DNA of 37,963 nucleotides from JBJEDU01 sp051872395 (GTDB lineage: Bacteria; Bacillota_I; Bacilli_A; RFN20; CAG-826): NCBI GenBank assembly GCA_051872395.1, contig JBJEDU010000016.1:1-37963 (forward strand). The letters run 5' to 3'. Below are positions 8,514-15,153 of the stretch, piece after piece. Numbering within the stretch: position 1 is the first letter of the stretch; the number at the start of each line of letters is the position of its first letter. A program made the position numbers and the translations under genes. Under the pieces are notes generated by a model that saw only the letters and a program-made list of their open reading frames with translations, did no database searches and was not told the origin of the DNA.

Positions 8514-9815
8514 TTAACTATTTGAAGATGCTTCGATAGCTTCGTTCATCGTAATTAAGGCTTCTTGCATATTATCTAATGTAATAGTGCCATTAATAAT
8601 ACCAGCAACGAAGGTTTGTGGAGCAGTCCAAATTTGTGGTGGAACCGCGGTTTGCGCAACAGCGAATTCAGATTGATCGAAAATCGCACTGACAACTTTT
8701 GAATCTTTAACTTTTTGTAATTGTTTAACATTGATGTTTGTTGGAACAGTTGAGAAATCATCAAATCTCTTTTCTTGAACTTCTTCACTGCATAAATACA
8801 TAGCAACTTCATGAGCAGCGGCTAATCTATCATCATTACCTGAAGAAGCTTGTGGGTTGACACCTAAGACTTTATATCCTAAGAAAGAACCTAAATTCTT
8901 TGTATCACCATCAACAGTAACTGTTGGAAGTTTAGCACAACCTAAATTATCCACACCGCCGACATCAGTACTGTAATCAGAATAACTCCATGGTCCACTG
9001 ACAGTAGCTAAAACATTTCCGCCTGGGCCTTTTGTAGTACTGGAAACAAATTTATCATGTTTAACAATGTTATAAATTGCTTTACCAGCTTTTAAGCCTT
9101 TTTCAGAATCGAAATCAGCTTCAATACTTTCAGTTTCACCTTGAGCATTAATTGTTAAATTATAACGAGCACCAAATGTAAAGAATGCACCAGCAGAATA
9201 ATATGCTGTCCTTAAATCGTATCCAATGGTCTTATTTGTTGTAGTAGCGAGTGCTAATAAGGATTCCATTGATCCAATTGCTTTTTCGATGCCATCAACA
9301 GTCTTATCATAATATAAGAAATATCCATTACCACCATCAAATGGATATCCTAATTGTTTATTAGCAAAATAGCCAATACTAACGGCTTCTGGATCAACTG
9401 TTTCGTTTAAGAAAGTTCTGTAACTTCCACGAATTTGAGCTAAAGCACCTTGTCCATAAAGATTTTGAATCTTATCAGATGCAAATTGATAAACATCAGG
9501 ACCAGCTGACCAGTCGCTCACTGCAGAGTCAGCTTCGCTTTCTTCGAGTGCTAATGTTTCGAATGTAATTGAAGGATAGCCTTCTTCCACACGTTGGGCA
9601 TTAAATTCTGCTAATCTTGCAGCAATCCAAGATAATTGTAAACTTGGCCCAGCAACTTTTAAAGTTCCAGAATAACTACTTTTCCCGGTTGAAGTATCTT
9701 CTGTACTATCGGATGTAGCGGGGCTTTTATTACACCCTGTCAATGCAACTACTCCCATCGTCATGCATAGGGCACCTATTGCAAAACTAGAGAATTTTTT
9801 TAAATCTTTTTTCAT
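8514..9815 (-). CDS. Maltodextrin-binding lipoprotein of the ABC importer (MalE-like)
   Basis: A 433-residue family 1 extracellular solute-binding protein. The signal ends in the lipobox VALTGC (Cys28), followed by a Ser/Thr-rich linker (residues 30-50). The mature part has blocks typical of MalE/MdxE proteins: WSAGPDVYQFASDKIQNLYG, the GYPFDGGNGYFLYYDK segment near the cleft, a GPWSYSD segment and a C-terminal PPQIWTAPQTF region. It is first in the operon, preceded by an AAGGAGG site, a leader of about 140 bases and a candidate promoter at 9964-9991. It should capture maltodextrins outside the cell and pass them to MalF/MalG. Substrate identity is inferred from the neighbouring amylases and malQ. 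Confidence 0.92.
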   Translation of the reverse strand: MKKDLKKFSSFAIGALCMTMGVVALTGCNKSPATSDSTEDTSTGKSSYSGTLKVAGPSLQLSWIAARLAEFNAQRVEEGYPSITFETLALEESEADSAVSDWSAGPDVYQFASDKIQNLYGQGALAQIRGSYRTFLNETVDPEAVSIGYFANKQLGYPFDGGNGYFLYYDKTVDGIEKAIGSMESLLALATTTNKTIGYDLRTAYYSAGAFFTFGARYNLTINAQGETESIEADFDSEKGLKAGKAIYNIVKHDKFVSSTTKGPGGNVLATVSGPWSYSDYSTDVGGVDNLGCAKLPTVTVDGDTKNLGSFLGYKVLGVNPQASSGNDDRLAAAHEVAMYLCSEEVQEKRFDDFSTVPTNINVKQLQKVKDSKVVSAIFDQSEFAVAQTAVPPQIWTAPQTFVAGIINGTITLDNMQEALITMNEAIEASSNS

Positions 9816-9963
9816 TAAAAAACCTCCTTGAAATAAAGATTTATTATTACTTTTATAGCAGTTAAAAACTTTATAAAAGATAATACCGTTTTTTGAATTT
9901 TTTGATTATATAAAACTTTCAAAAATATTTTTCTAATTAAATTATTTTTCTTTCAACAAATTA

Positions 9964-9991
9964 ATTTTACAATATAAATATCTAGTGTCAA
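9964..9991 (-). promoter_or_regulatory. Candidate promoter of the maltodextrin operon
   Basis: On the minus strand a perfect -35 TTGACA (9986-9991) is followed after 16 bases by a TAAAAT -10 (9964-9969). Transcription would begin near 9957, leaving an untranslated leader of about 140 bases before the binding-lipoprotein ATG. I could not identify a convincing catabolite-response or MalR-type operator in the leader. Confidence 0.6.
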
Positions 9992-10006
9992 TAAAAAAAT
10001 ACTGAC

Positions 10007-10023
10007 AATGATTTATAATCATT
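10007..10023. promoter_or_regulatory. 17-bp perfect palindrome over the -10 region of the divergent gene
   Basis: The sequence AATGATT-TAT-AATCATT is a perfect inverted repeat with a 3-base centre. It contains a TATAAT box (10014-10019) well placed for transcription of the plus-strand membrane protein gene at 10040. It could be an operator, or just an AT-rich coincidence. No good -35 box accompanies the TATAAT. Confidence 0.35.
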
Positions 10024-10039
10024 AAGCGGAGGTAAAGCC

Positions 10040-10525
10040 ATGAAGACTAATATCTTAATTGGAGAAAAAAAGCAAATAATTGCAAGAGTTGTAATTTCTA
10101 TCGTTATATTCTTATCTTTTGTCATTTCAATGTTGTGTGCAGTTGATTATATTGTTCATAACGCCATTAAAGATATGACATCAATGGTAAATTTTGCAGC
10201 GGTAATTTTTGTTAGTGTATTTGCTCTTTTTGAATTAATTGTTGTCTTAAAAAATATTAAAAAAGAATTAGCGATTATTAATATTCTCTTCAATCAAAAT
10301 GACACAATTAACCGTTTAGCGGTCGTAGTCGCTAATATTTTTCTTTTCATCGGTTTATTCTTTTTAGTATTTGGCTTATGTGTATATTTGATTAATTATA
10401 ATAATATTGAATTCCGTTATATCGGAAATACAATGTTTGACATCGGATTATTTACTTTTTTAAATTGTGCTTTATATGATTTTTTATTGATTTATTTTTT
10501 AAAACTAAGAAGTTCACTTTATTAA
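10040..10525 (+). CDS. Four-helix membrane protein of unknown function
   Basis: A 161-residue protein with four clear hydrophobic segments (about residues 14-38, 50-70, 92-118 and 132-155) joined by short charged loops. No conserved motif or family is apparent to me. The start ATG has a good GGAGG site 7 bases upstream. It is one of the few plus-strand genes here. It is transcribed away from the maltodextrin operon and ends 6 bases before the convergent HAD gene, with no terminator visible between them. Its position next to the maltodextrin promoter does not by itself imply a role in sugar uptake. Confidence 0.75.
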   Translation: MKTNILIGEKKQIIARVVISIVIFLSFVISMLCAVDYIVHNAIKDMTSMVNFAAVIFVSVFALFELIVVLKNIKKELAIINILFNQNDTINRLAVVVANIFLFIGLFFLVFGLCVYLINYNNIEFRYIGNTMFDIGLFTFLNCALYDFLLIYFLKLRSSLY

Positions 10526-10531
10526 AAATAA

Positions 10532-11323
10532 TTAGAATAAATCTTTATATTTTTCTAACGCGATTTTAACTCCATCATTCCATATTTCTTCGGTGACAAA
10601 TGTCGCGTGTTTTTTTACTTCTTCTTTCCCATTACCTAAGCAAATAGAAACACCGACATTTTCAAACATAGAAATATCTTGATAATCATCTCCAAACGCC
10701 ATCGCGCATTCCTTTGGAATATTATAATATTCAAGGACACTTTTTATCGCTCCACCTTTTTCTCTTTCATCTGGAACAATATCGACTCCATAATCTGCAA
10801 ATCGTTTGTAATGAACTGATTTTGGCAAATTAGTAAGAAAATATTGGTCATATTCTTCTCCGGCGAAAAGAAGGGCCGCTAAACAAGGAAATCCATCATA
10901 TTTCCTAAATGGAGGAATAATTTCTTTAAAAGAAGAAAATAATATATCAATTTCTTTGGTTTTTTCAGTTATTAAATAACGATCAAATACATCGACTACT
11001 TCAATCGCTAAATTTTTGTTATTTACTAATTCATATATTTTATCCATATCTTCCTTTTTAAAAAATGAAGATTTAATTACTTTATTATTATCTACGATAA
11101 CCGCGCCACCATTTGAAACGATATATCCATCAGGTTGAAGAAAATCAAAAGTGCCTAAATGTAGGGCTGAATGGTATGGTCTAGCGGTACATAAAAATAT
11201 TTTAATTCCTTGCGCTTTTAATTCATTGATTTTTTCAATGCTCGGCATATTAAAACATTGATTTTTATGATCGTAAAGAGTCCAATCAATATCGAAAAAA
11301 ATGATTTTTATTTTTTGTTTCAT
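10532..11323 (-). CDS. HAD-superfamily Cof-type sugar-phosphate phosphatase
   Basis: A 263-residue HAD hydrolase with a Cof-type (C2B) cap. The core motifs are FFDIDWT (catalytic Asp11 and Asp13), CTARP (motif II), KGGAIKSVL (motif III Lys) and FGDDYQD (motif IV). Members dephosphorylate sugar phosphates or flavin and nucleotide precursors. Motif I carries Trp where the family usually has Gly (DxDGT), a substitution seen in some members but worth noting. There is no ribosome binding site. A TTTACA/TAAAAT promoter lies so close upstream that the mRNA would begin about 6 bases before the ATG. The start cannot be further downstream because motif I lies at residue 11. The substrate is unknown. 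Confidence 0.88.
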   Translation of the reverse strand: MKQKIKIIFFDIDWTLYDHKNQCFNMPSIEKINELKAQGIKIFLCTARPYHSALHLGTFDFLQPDGYIVSNGGAVIVDNNKVIKSSFFKKEDMDKIYELVNNKNLAIEVVDVFDRYLITEKTKEIDILFSSFKEIIPPFRKYDGFPCLAALLFAGEEYDQYFLTNLPKSVHYKRFADYGVDIVPDEREKGGAIKSVLEYYNIPKECAMAFGDDYQDISMFENVGVSICLGNGKEEVKKHATFVTEEIWNDGVKIALEKYKDLF

Positions 11324-11336
11324 AACCGTTATTAAT

Positions 11337-11365
11337 ATTTTATTAATTTAATTAATGATTGTAAA
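11337..11365 (-). promoter_or_regulatory. Promoter giving a near-leaderless mRNA for the HAD phosphatase
   Basis: On the minus strand -35 TTTACA (11360-11365) and -10 TAAAAT (11337-11342) are separated by exactly 17 bases. The -10 ends 13 bases before the ATG, so the predicted transcript start is near 11330. No Shine-Dalgarno sequence lies between. Confidence 0.6.
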
Positions 11366-11367
11366 AG

Positions 11368-11412
11368 AAAATCGAGATTTGAGAAGTAGTCTTCTCTATA
11401 AATCTCGATTTT
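11368..11412 (-). terminator. Terminator after the SPFH gene
   Basis: A long hairpin: outer arms AAAATCGAGATTT (11368-11380) and its complement (11400-11412), with inner arms GAGAAG/CTTCTC (11381-11396). On the minus strand it follows the SPFH-protein stop and is trailed by a T-rich stretch. It separates this operon from the HAD gene. Confidence 0.85.
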
Positions 11413-11438
11413 AATTATCATTAGTTAATTATAAATTA

Positions 11439-12407
11439 TTATTCTTTATCTTTTGGTTCATTAACTACTTCAGATACCACTTTAGCAAGTGAAGTAATTT
11501 TACTTAAATCATTTGGAATAATAAGTTTTGTCGATTTTCCATCTGCAACTTTTGCGATGGCTTCATATGATTTTAAAGTTAAAACTGAATCATCGACATT
11601 TGCAGATTTTAACATTTTTAAGCCTTCGGCTTCTGCTTCTCTTAATAATTTAATACCTTCCGCTTCGGCTTGTTTTGTTTTAATGATTTGTTCAGCTTGA
11701 CCTTCCGCTAATTTAATCATCGATTGTTTTTGAGCTTCAGCGTTTAAAATCGCAGATTCTTTATTACCTTCAGCGATGAGAATCGCAGATTGTTTTTGAC
11801 CTTCCGCTAAAAGAATTTTTTCACGTTTTTCTCTTTCGGCGCGCATTTGTCTTTCCATCGCATCACGAATATCTTTTGGTGGAAGAATATTTTTAAGTTC
11901 GACACGATTGACTTTAATGCCCCATGGGTCAGTGGCTTCATCGAGAATGGAACGCATTTTCGAATTGATAATATCTCTACTTGTCAAGGTTTCATCTAAG
12001 TCTAATTCACCAATAATATTACGGAGTGTCGTCGCGCTTAAATTTTCAATCGCAGAAATTGGTCCATCAACGCCATAAGCATATAATTTTGGGTCAGTGA
12101 CTTGGAAAAAGACAACTGTATCAATTTGCATCGTGACGTTATCTTTAGTAATAACTGGTTGTGGATCGAAATCTTTTACTTGTTCTTTCATTGAAATTCG
12201 ATACGCAATACGATCGACAAAAGGCCATAAGAAATGGATACCACTATTCCATGTCGCGTAGTATTTTCCAATACGTTCAACGACAATTTTTTCTGTTTGT
12301 TTAACGACTCTAAATCGTGAGATGAATACGATTAAAATAATAAATACTAGGATTGATAAAACAATAATTGCTACTTGCCAACCTTGTATTCCTGCTAAAA
12401 CTGTCAT
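11439..12407 (-). CDS. SPFH/stomatin-family membrane protein (QmcA-like)
   Basis: A 322-residue stomatin/prohibitin-family protein. It has one N-terminal membrane segment (about 12-33) and an SPFH domain containing the typical SGIHFLWPFVDRIAYRISMK and ENLSATTLRNIIGELDLDE blocks (about 40-190). A long Ala/Glu/Lys coiled coil follows (about 190-265, with repeated AEGQKQSAI-like units), then a conserved tail. These proteins oligomerise and organise membrane microdomains. The gene is immediately downstream of an NfeD-like gene (2-base gap). That pairing is the standard bacterial operon for slipin/QmcA-type SPFH proteins. Confidence 0.92.
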   Translation of the reverse strand: MTVLAGIQGWQVAIIVLSILVFIILIVFISRFRVVKQTEKIVVERIGKYYATWNSGIHFLWPFVDRIAYRISMKEQVKDFDPQPVITKDNVTMQIDTVVFFQVTDPKLYAYGVDGPISAIENLSATTLRNIIGELDLDETLTSRDIINSKMRSILDEATDPWGIKVNRVELKNILPPKDIRDAMERQMRAEREKREKILLAEGQKQSAILIAEGNKESAILNAEAQKQSMIKLAEGQAEQIIKTKQAEAEGIKLLREAEAEGLKMLKSANVDDSVLTLKSYEAIAKVADGKSTKLIIPNDLSKITSLAKVVSEVVNEPKDKE

Positions 12408-12409
12408 AA

Positions 12410-12853
12410 TTATTCCTCTACTTTCTTGACAATTAATTTATTTCCTTCAACAGCGACAACACTGACGATATCATCTTTTTCTAAATTCTTTGTGTCCATC
12501 GAAGGAACCATCGTCCAAATTATGCCTTTAATTTTAACTTCGCCATAATTTAATTGATTTGCACTTTTAATAACAACACCTTTCGCACCAATGATTTCAT
12601 CAATGTTAGAATGAATGTCATTTTTTTTCATAAATTTGTTCGCTAGTGGTCTTAAACATAATAATGAAACAAGAGAAAGGACCATAAAGACGATTAATTC
12701 AATCCACCAATCAACGTTTGGAATAAACGATAAAATTATCGCAATTAGTGAACCAAAAGCAAACCAAACAGAAACTAATTCTGATGATAATGTTTCAATG
12801 ATGAGGGCAATAACAAATATGCTAAGCCAAATTATCCACATATATTGTTCCAT
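12410..12853 (-). CDS. NfeD-like membrane protein
   Basis: A 147-residue short NfeD protein. Three hydrophobic segments occupy residues 5-85. A C-terminal OB-fold-like beta domain (about 90-147) contains IIGAKGVVIKS, YGEVKIKGIIW and GDIVSVV-type spacing (here DDIVSVVAVEGNKLIVKK), the signature of the soluble NfeD domain. It lacks the serine-protease domain of long NfeD proteins. It is followed 2 bases later by the SPFH gene, its usual partner in membrane microdomain organisation. Confidence 0.9.
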   Translation of the reverse strand: MEQYMWIIWLSIFVIALIIETLSSELVSVWFAFGSLIAIILSFIPNVDWWIELIVFMVLSLVSLLCLRPLANKFMKKNDIHSNIDEIIGAKGVVIKSANQLNYGEVKIKGIIWTMVPSMDTKNLEKDDIVSVVAVEGNKLIVKKVEE

Positions 12854-12855
12854 AA

Positions 12856-13224
12856 TTAATTCATCCTTTCCTTGAAAATTAATACATTATTTTTTTCATC
12901 CCACAAAGTCTTAAACTTTATCGGTTCTTTGTAAAAATCTATTGATAAACTACTACTTATAAAATTTGTGAGATTTTTATTTGAAATTCTTGAAAAACTC
13001 GAATGAGATTCAATGTTATAAAGTTGATTTTCATCTATTTCACCTCTCAAATAAGTATTTTTATCAATTGGTAAAATAACGATTTCATTATATTCATTAA
13101 TTCCTACGCGAACTTTATAGGCTTTATCAAAAAATTTCGCTGCTGAAACATTTAATGTAATGGTTGTTTTAAATATTGTAACAATTCCTTCTTTTTCAGT
13201 TTTGTTAAACCACTTTATTTCCAT
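12856..13224 (-). CDS. Small conserved protein of unknown function upstream of nfeD/SPFH pair
   Basis: A 122-residue protein with no signal or membrane segment. It reads as a short beta-rich N-terminal half (TVTITLNVSAAK-like, then VRVGINEYNEIVILPI) and a Ser-rich helical part followed by a final beta strand. I recall similar short proteins in related Firmicutes but cannot name a function. I chose the ATG ending at 13224 because an AGGAGG site lies 8 bases upstream. An in-frame TTG two codons earlier is too close (2 bases) to that site. It ends 2 bases before nfeD, so it is probably cotranscribed. The fold could be regulatory and DNA-binding (AbrB/MraZ-like), but nothing proves it. Confidence 0.75.
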   Translation of the reverse strand: MEIKWFNKTEKEGIVTIFKTTITLNVSAAKFFDKAYKVRVGINEYNEIVILPIDKNTYLRGEIDENQLYNIESHSSFSRISNKNLTNFISSSLSIDFYKEPIKFKTLWDEKNNVLIFKERMN

Positions 13225-13244
13225 AGTCAAAACCTCCTAAAAAA

Positions 13245-13297
13245 ATTATGACATGGAATTCACAAAAATACAAGAGAATACAAAATAATACAAAAGA
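13245..13297 (-). promoter_or_regulatory. Tandem 10-bp repeat with embedded -35 and weak promoter
   Basis: Three 10-bp units (AATACAAGAG, AATACAAAAT, AATACAAAAG at 13267-13296) lie in phase upstream of the small unknown gene. On the minus strand each gives a TTGTAT hexamer. The last one (13268-13273) is 17 bases from a CATAAT -10 (13245-13250). This could drive the unknown/nfeD/SPFH operon. The repeat begins at the stop codon of the preceding zinc-ribbon gene. Confidence 0.4.
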
Positions 13298-13678
13298 TTA
13301 CATATTTTCATCAATGAGCATGAATATACCAGCAATCACTGAAACGAAAAGCAAAGAACAAACTTTGAATCCAGTGGTCATCTTTTCATTATTATCCATG
13401 CATCTAAAAGCATGGACAGTCATTGGAATCATCCAGGCTAAAGGGATGATAAAAAATCCACAAAAAACAGTAGAAATAATCATAAAAACTTTAACCACAA
13501 TAGCGAATTCTGGTTTTTCTTTTTTATTATCGCTATTTGAAATAGTTAGAACATCTTGATAAACGACATCACTACTTGAAGAATCATTTGTTTGATTATG
13601 ACCGACTTTATTTCCGCACGCAGTGCAATAAATATCGTCATCTGCTAATTCTTTACCACATTTAGAACAAAATTTCAT
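13298..13678 (-). CDS. Zinc-ribbon membrane protein
   Basis: A 126-residue protein that begins with a zinc ribbon (Cys4, Cys7, Cys18, Cys21 in CSKCGK and CTACGN), followed by a Ser/Asn-rich linker and two hydrophobic segments (about 60-85 and 103-122). This zinc_ribbon_2 plus membrane-helix layout is common in Bacilli and usually uncharacterised. The start has a strong AAGGAGG site. It is transcribed with the same orientation as its neighbours, 18 bases after the transporter gene. Confidence 0.85.
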   Translation of the reverse strand: MKFCSKCGKELADDDIYCTACGNKVGHNQTNDSSSSDVVYQDVLTISNSDNKKEKPEFAIVVKVFMIISTVFCGFFIIPLAWMIPMTVHAFRCMDNNEKMTTGFKVCSLLFVSVIAGIFMLIDENM

Positions 13679-13696
13679 AAAATTAACCTCCTTAGA

Positions 13697-14794
13697 TTAG
13701 ACTTTAAGATCTCCTTCTTTTATTAAATTAAATTTTCTAAATAACAAATCTATTAAATAAACTAATATTGCTGGCGCGATAATCTCTAAAACAAACACAC
13801 CGACATATAATCGCCAATCAGATATACTCATACTCATAAATGTTCCGATTTGGCCCACTAATCCAGCAGTGCCCATTCCAGCAGAAGAACCCATACAAAC
13901 CACTTTTACTAAGCAAGTTGAAATAGGTCCTAATATCGCACTAGCGATAATTGTTGGAAGCCAAATAATTGGCTTTTTTAAAATATTTTTAAATTGAAGC
14001 ATCGAAGTGCCTATTCCAATAGAAATCACCACTCCTATCGGATTATCTTTTCTTGACTGTATAGCAAACCCAACCATTTGTGTACAACATCCAATAATTG
14101 CTGCTCCTGAAGCAATAGCTAAACCAGTAGGTGTCGCACCTTCAGTAGAAACAAAAATCATCGCAGCAATAGCAGCACTTGATATTGGCGCGGTCAAAGC
14201 CATACCCATAACAACACTGACGACAATTCCCATTATAAATGGTGCTGCAGTCGTACCTTTGTCAACAATGAATTGAATTCCATAAGTGACAAATATAGCA
14301 GGGAATCTAATCAATAATGACAAAGTTAAACCAACCAATATACCAAATAAAGGAACAATTAATATATCGACAGGAGTTTTCTTTTTCAAAACGAGTTCCA
14401 TTAATAATATTGAAGCAATACACACCAAATATATTGTTAATGGATCACCAATTTGAAATTTCGGATCACTAATCGTCCATGAACCAACGAATGTTGTGGA
14501 AAGAGAAAAGTACGCTGCTAACTCTCCAATCGCCGCCACCACAATCGTTTTTAAAGGGGATAATTTCATTGAAATAGCAATTCCAACGCCAATTCCTGCC
14601 CCAGTCAAGAATTGTAAACATGTCGCGGTACTAGACAGTATTGAATTAAAAAATTTGCAAAATGAATTGTCAAAAAAGAACAATTTAGCGAGACTTCCAA
14701 TTATTGTTCCAACAATTAATGTTGCAAATAATCCATATGCCATTCCGTTTAATGTTGTAATGAAGAAATTAAGTATTTTATTTTCTTTTTTCAT
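13697..14794 (-). CDS. PfoR/PTS_EIIC_2-family membrane protein
   Basis: A 365-residue, very hydrophobic protein of the PTS_EIIC_2 family (COG3641, PfoR-like). It has eight to ten membrane segments and recognisable Gly-rich blocks such as LTGAGIGVGIAISMKLSP, GMALTAPISSAAIAAMIF and SSAGMGTAGLVGQIGTF. Family members are annotated as regulators of toxin expression or as orphan sugar-PTS channel subunits. No IIA or IIB partner is visible here. I start at the ATG ending at 14794. An in-frame TTG 16 codons upstream gives extra residues (ILDISFRIYLENTI) that do not look like the family start. No strong ribosome binding site is seen. The substrate is unknown. Confidence 0.85.
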   Translation of the reverse strand: MKKENKILNFFITTLNGMAYGLFATLIVGTIIGSLAKLFFFDNSFCKFFNSILSSTATCLQFLTGAGIGVGIAISMKLSPLKTIVVAAIGELAAYFSLSTTFVGSWTISDPKFQIGDPLTIYLVCIASILLMELVLKKKTPVDILIVPLFGILVGLTLSLLIRFPAIFVTYGIQFIVDKGTTAAPFIMGIVVSVVMGMALTAPISSAAIAAMIFVSTEGATPTGLAIASGAAIIGCCTQMVGFAIQSRKDNPIGVVISIGIGTSMLQFKNILKKPIIWLPTIIASAILGPISTCLVKVVCMGSSAGMGTAGLVGQIGTFMSMSISDWRLYVGVFVLEIIAPAILVYLIDLLFRKFNLIKEGDLKV

Positions 14795-14895
14795 AATCGT
14801 ATTTTCCAAATAAATTCTAAATGAGATATCTAATATTTTCAATAATTAGATAAAAAATATTTTTGATAAAATCATTAATATTTATTAAATAAAAT

Positions 14896-14932
14896 TAAAA
14901 TGGATGCCGATTATTTCAAAGCATCCATTTTA
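14896..14932 (-). terminator. Terminator of the feo operon
   Basis: A 12-bp inverted repeat (TAAAATGGATGC at 14896-14907, complement at 14921-14932) with a 13-base loop, followed on the minus strand by a T-rich tract. It lies 25 bases after the stop of the FeoB-associated gene. Confidence 0.8.
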
Positions 14933-14956
14933 TATTAAACATATTTAATGTTGTAA

Positions 14957-15151
14957 TTATTTACGTTTTCCATAATAAGCACGATATTTTTTTAATAGTT
15001 TCTTCGTACTTTTATGGCACATTTCACATTCTCCAGTTGGAAGATGTTTGGTTTTTTTATAAATCAACGAACCAAATATATATACAACAAATATTGTTGC
15101 AATCACTAAAATTAATATTTCAATCCATAAAGTTTTAGGATTTTGAAACAT
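14957..15151 (-). CDS. FeoB-associated Cys-rich membrane protein
   Basis: A 64-residue protein with one membrane helix (about 9-31) and a basic cytoplasmic tail. The tail contains a GECEMCHKS motif (Cys42, Cys45) followed by a Lys/Arg-rich end. This matches the FeoB_associated family (PF12669), small proteins encoded after feoB in Firmicutes and thought to support Fe(II) uptake. It starts 2 bases after the feoB stop and is followed by the operon terminator. Confidence 0.88.
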   Translation of the reverse strand: MFQNPKTLWIEILILVIATIFVVYIFGSLIYKKTKHLPTGECEMCHKSTKKLLKKYRAYYGKRK

Positions 15152-15153
15152 AA

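Noticed and set aside
9816..10039. LacI/MalR or catabolite-response (cre) operator in the maltodextrin leader
   Set aside because: I looked for a central CG palindrome of the cre or MalR type in the leader and in the starch-operon promoter; only short partial matches are present.
14007..14276. Plus-strand open frames opposite the PfoR-like gene (also near 14496-14813) and similar ones opposite feoB
   Set aside because: They are antisense to clear membrane-protein genes and mirror their hydrophobic codons; no ribosome sites.
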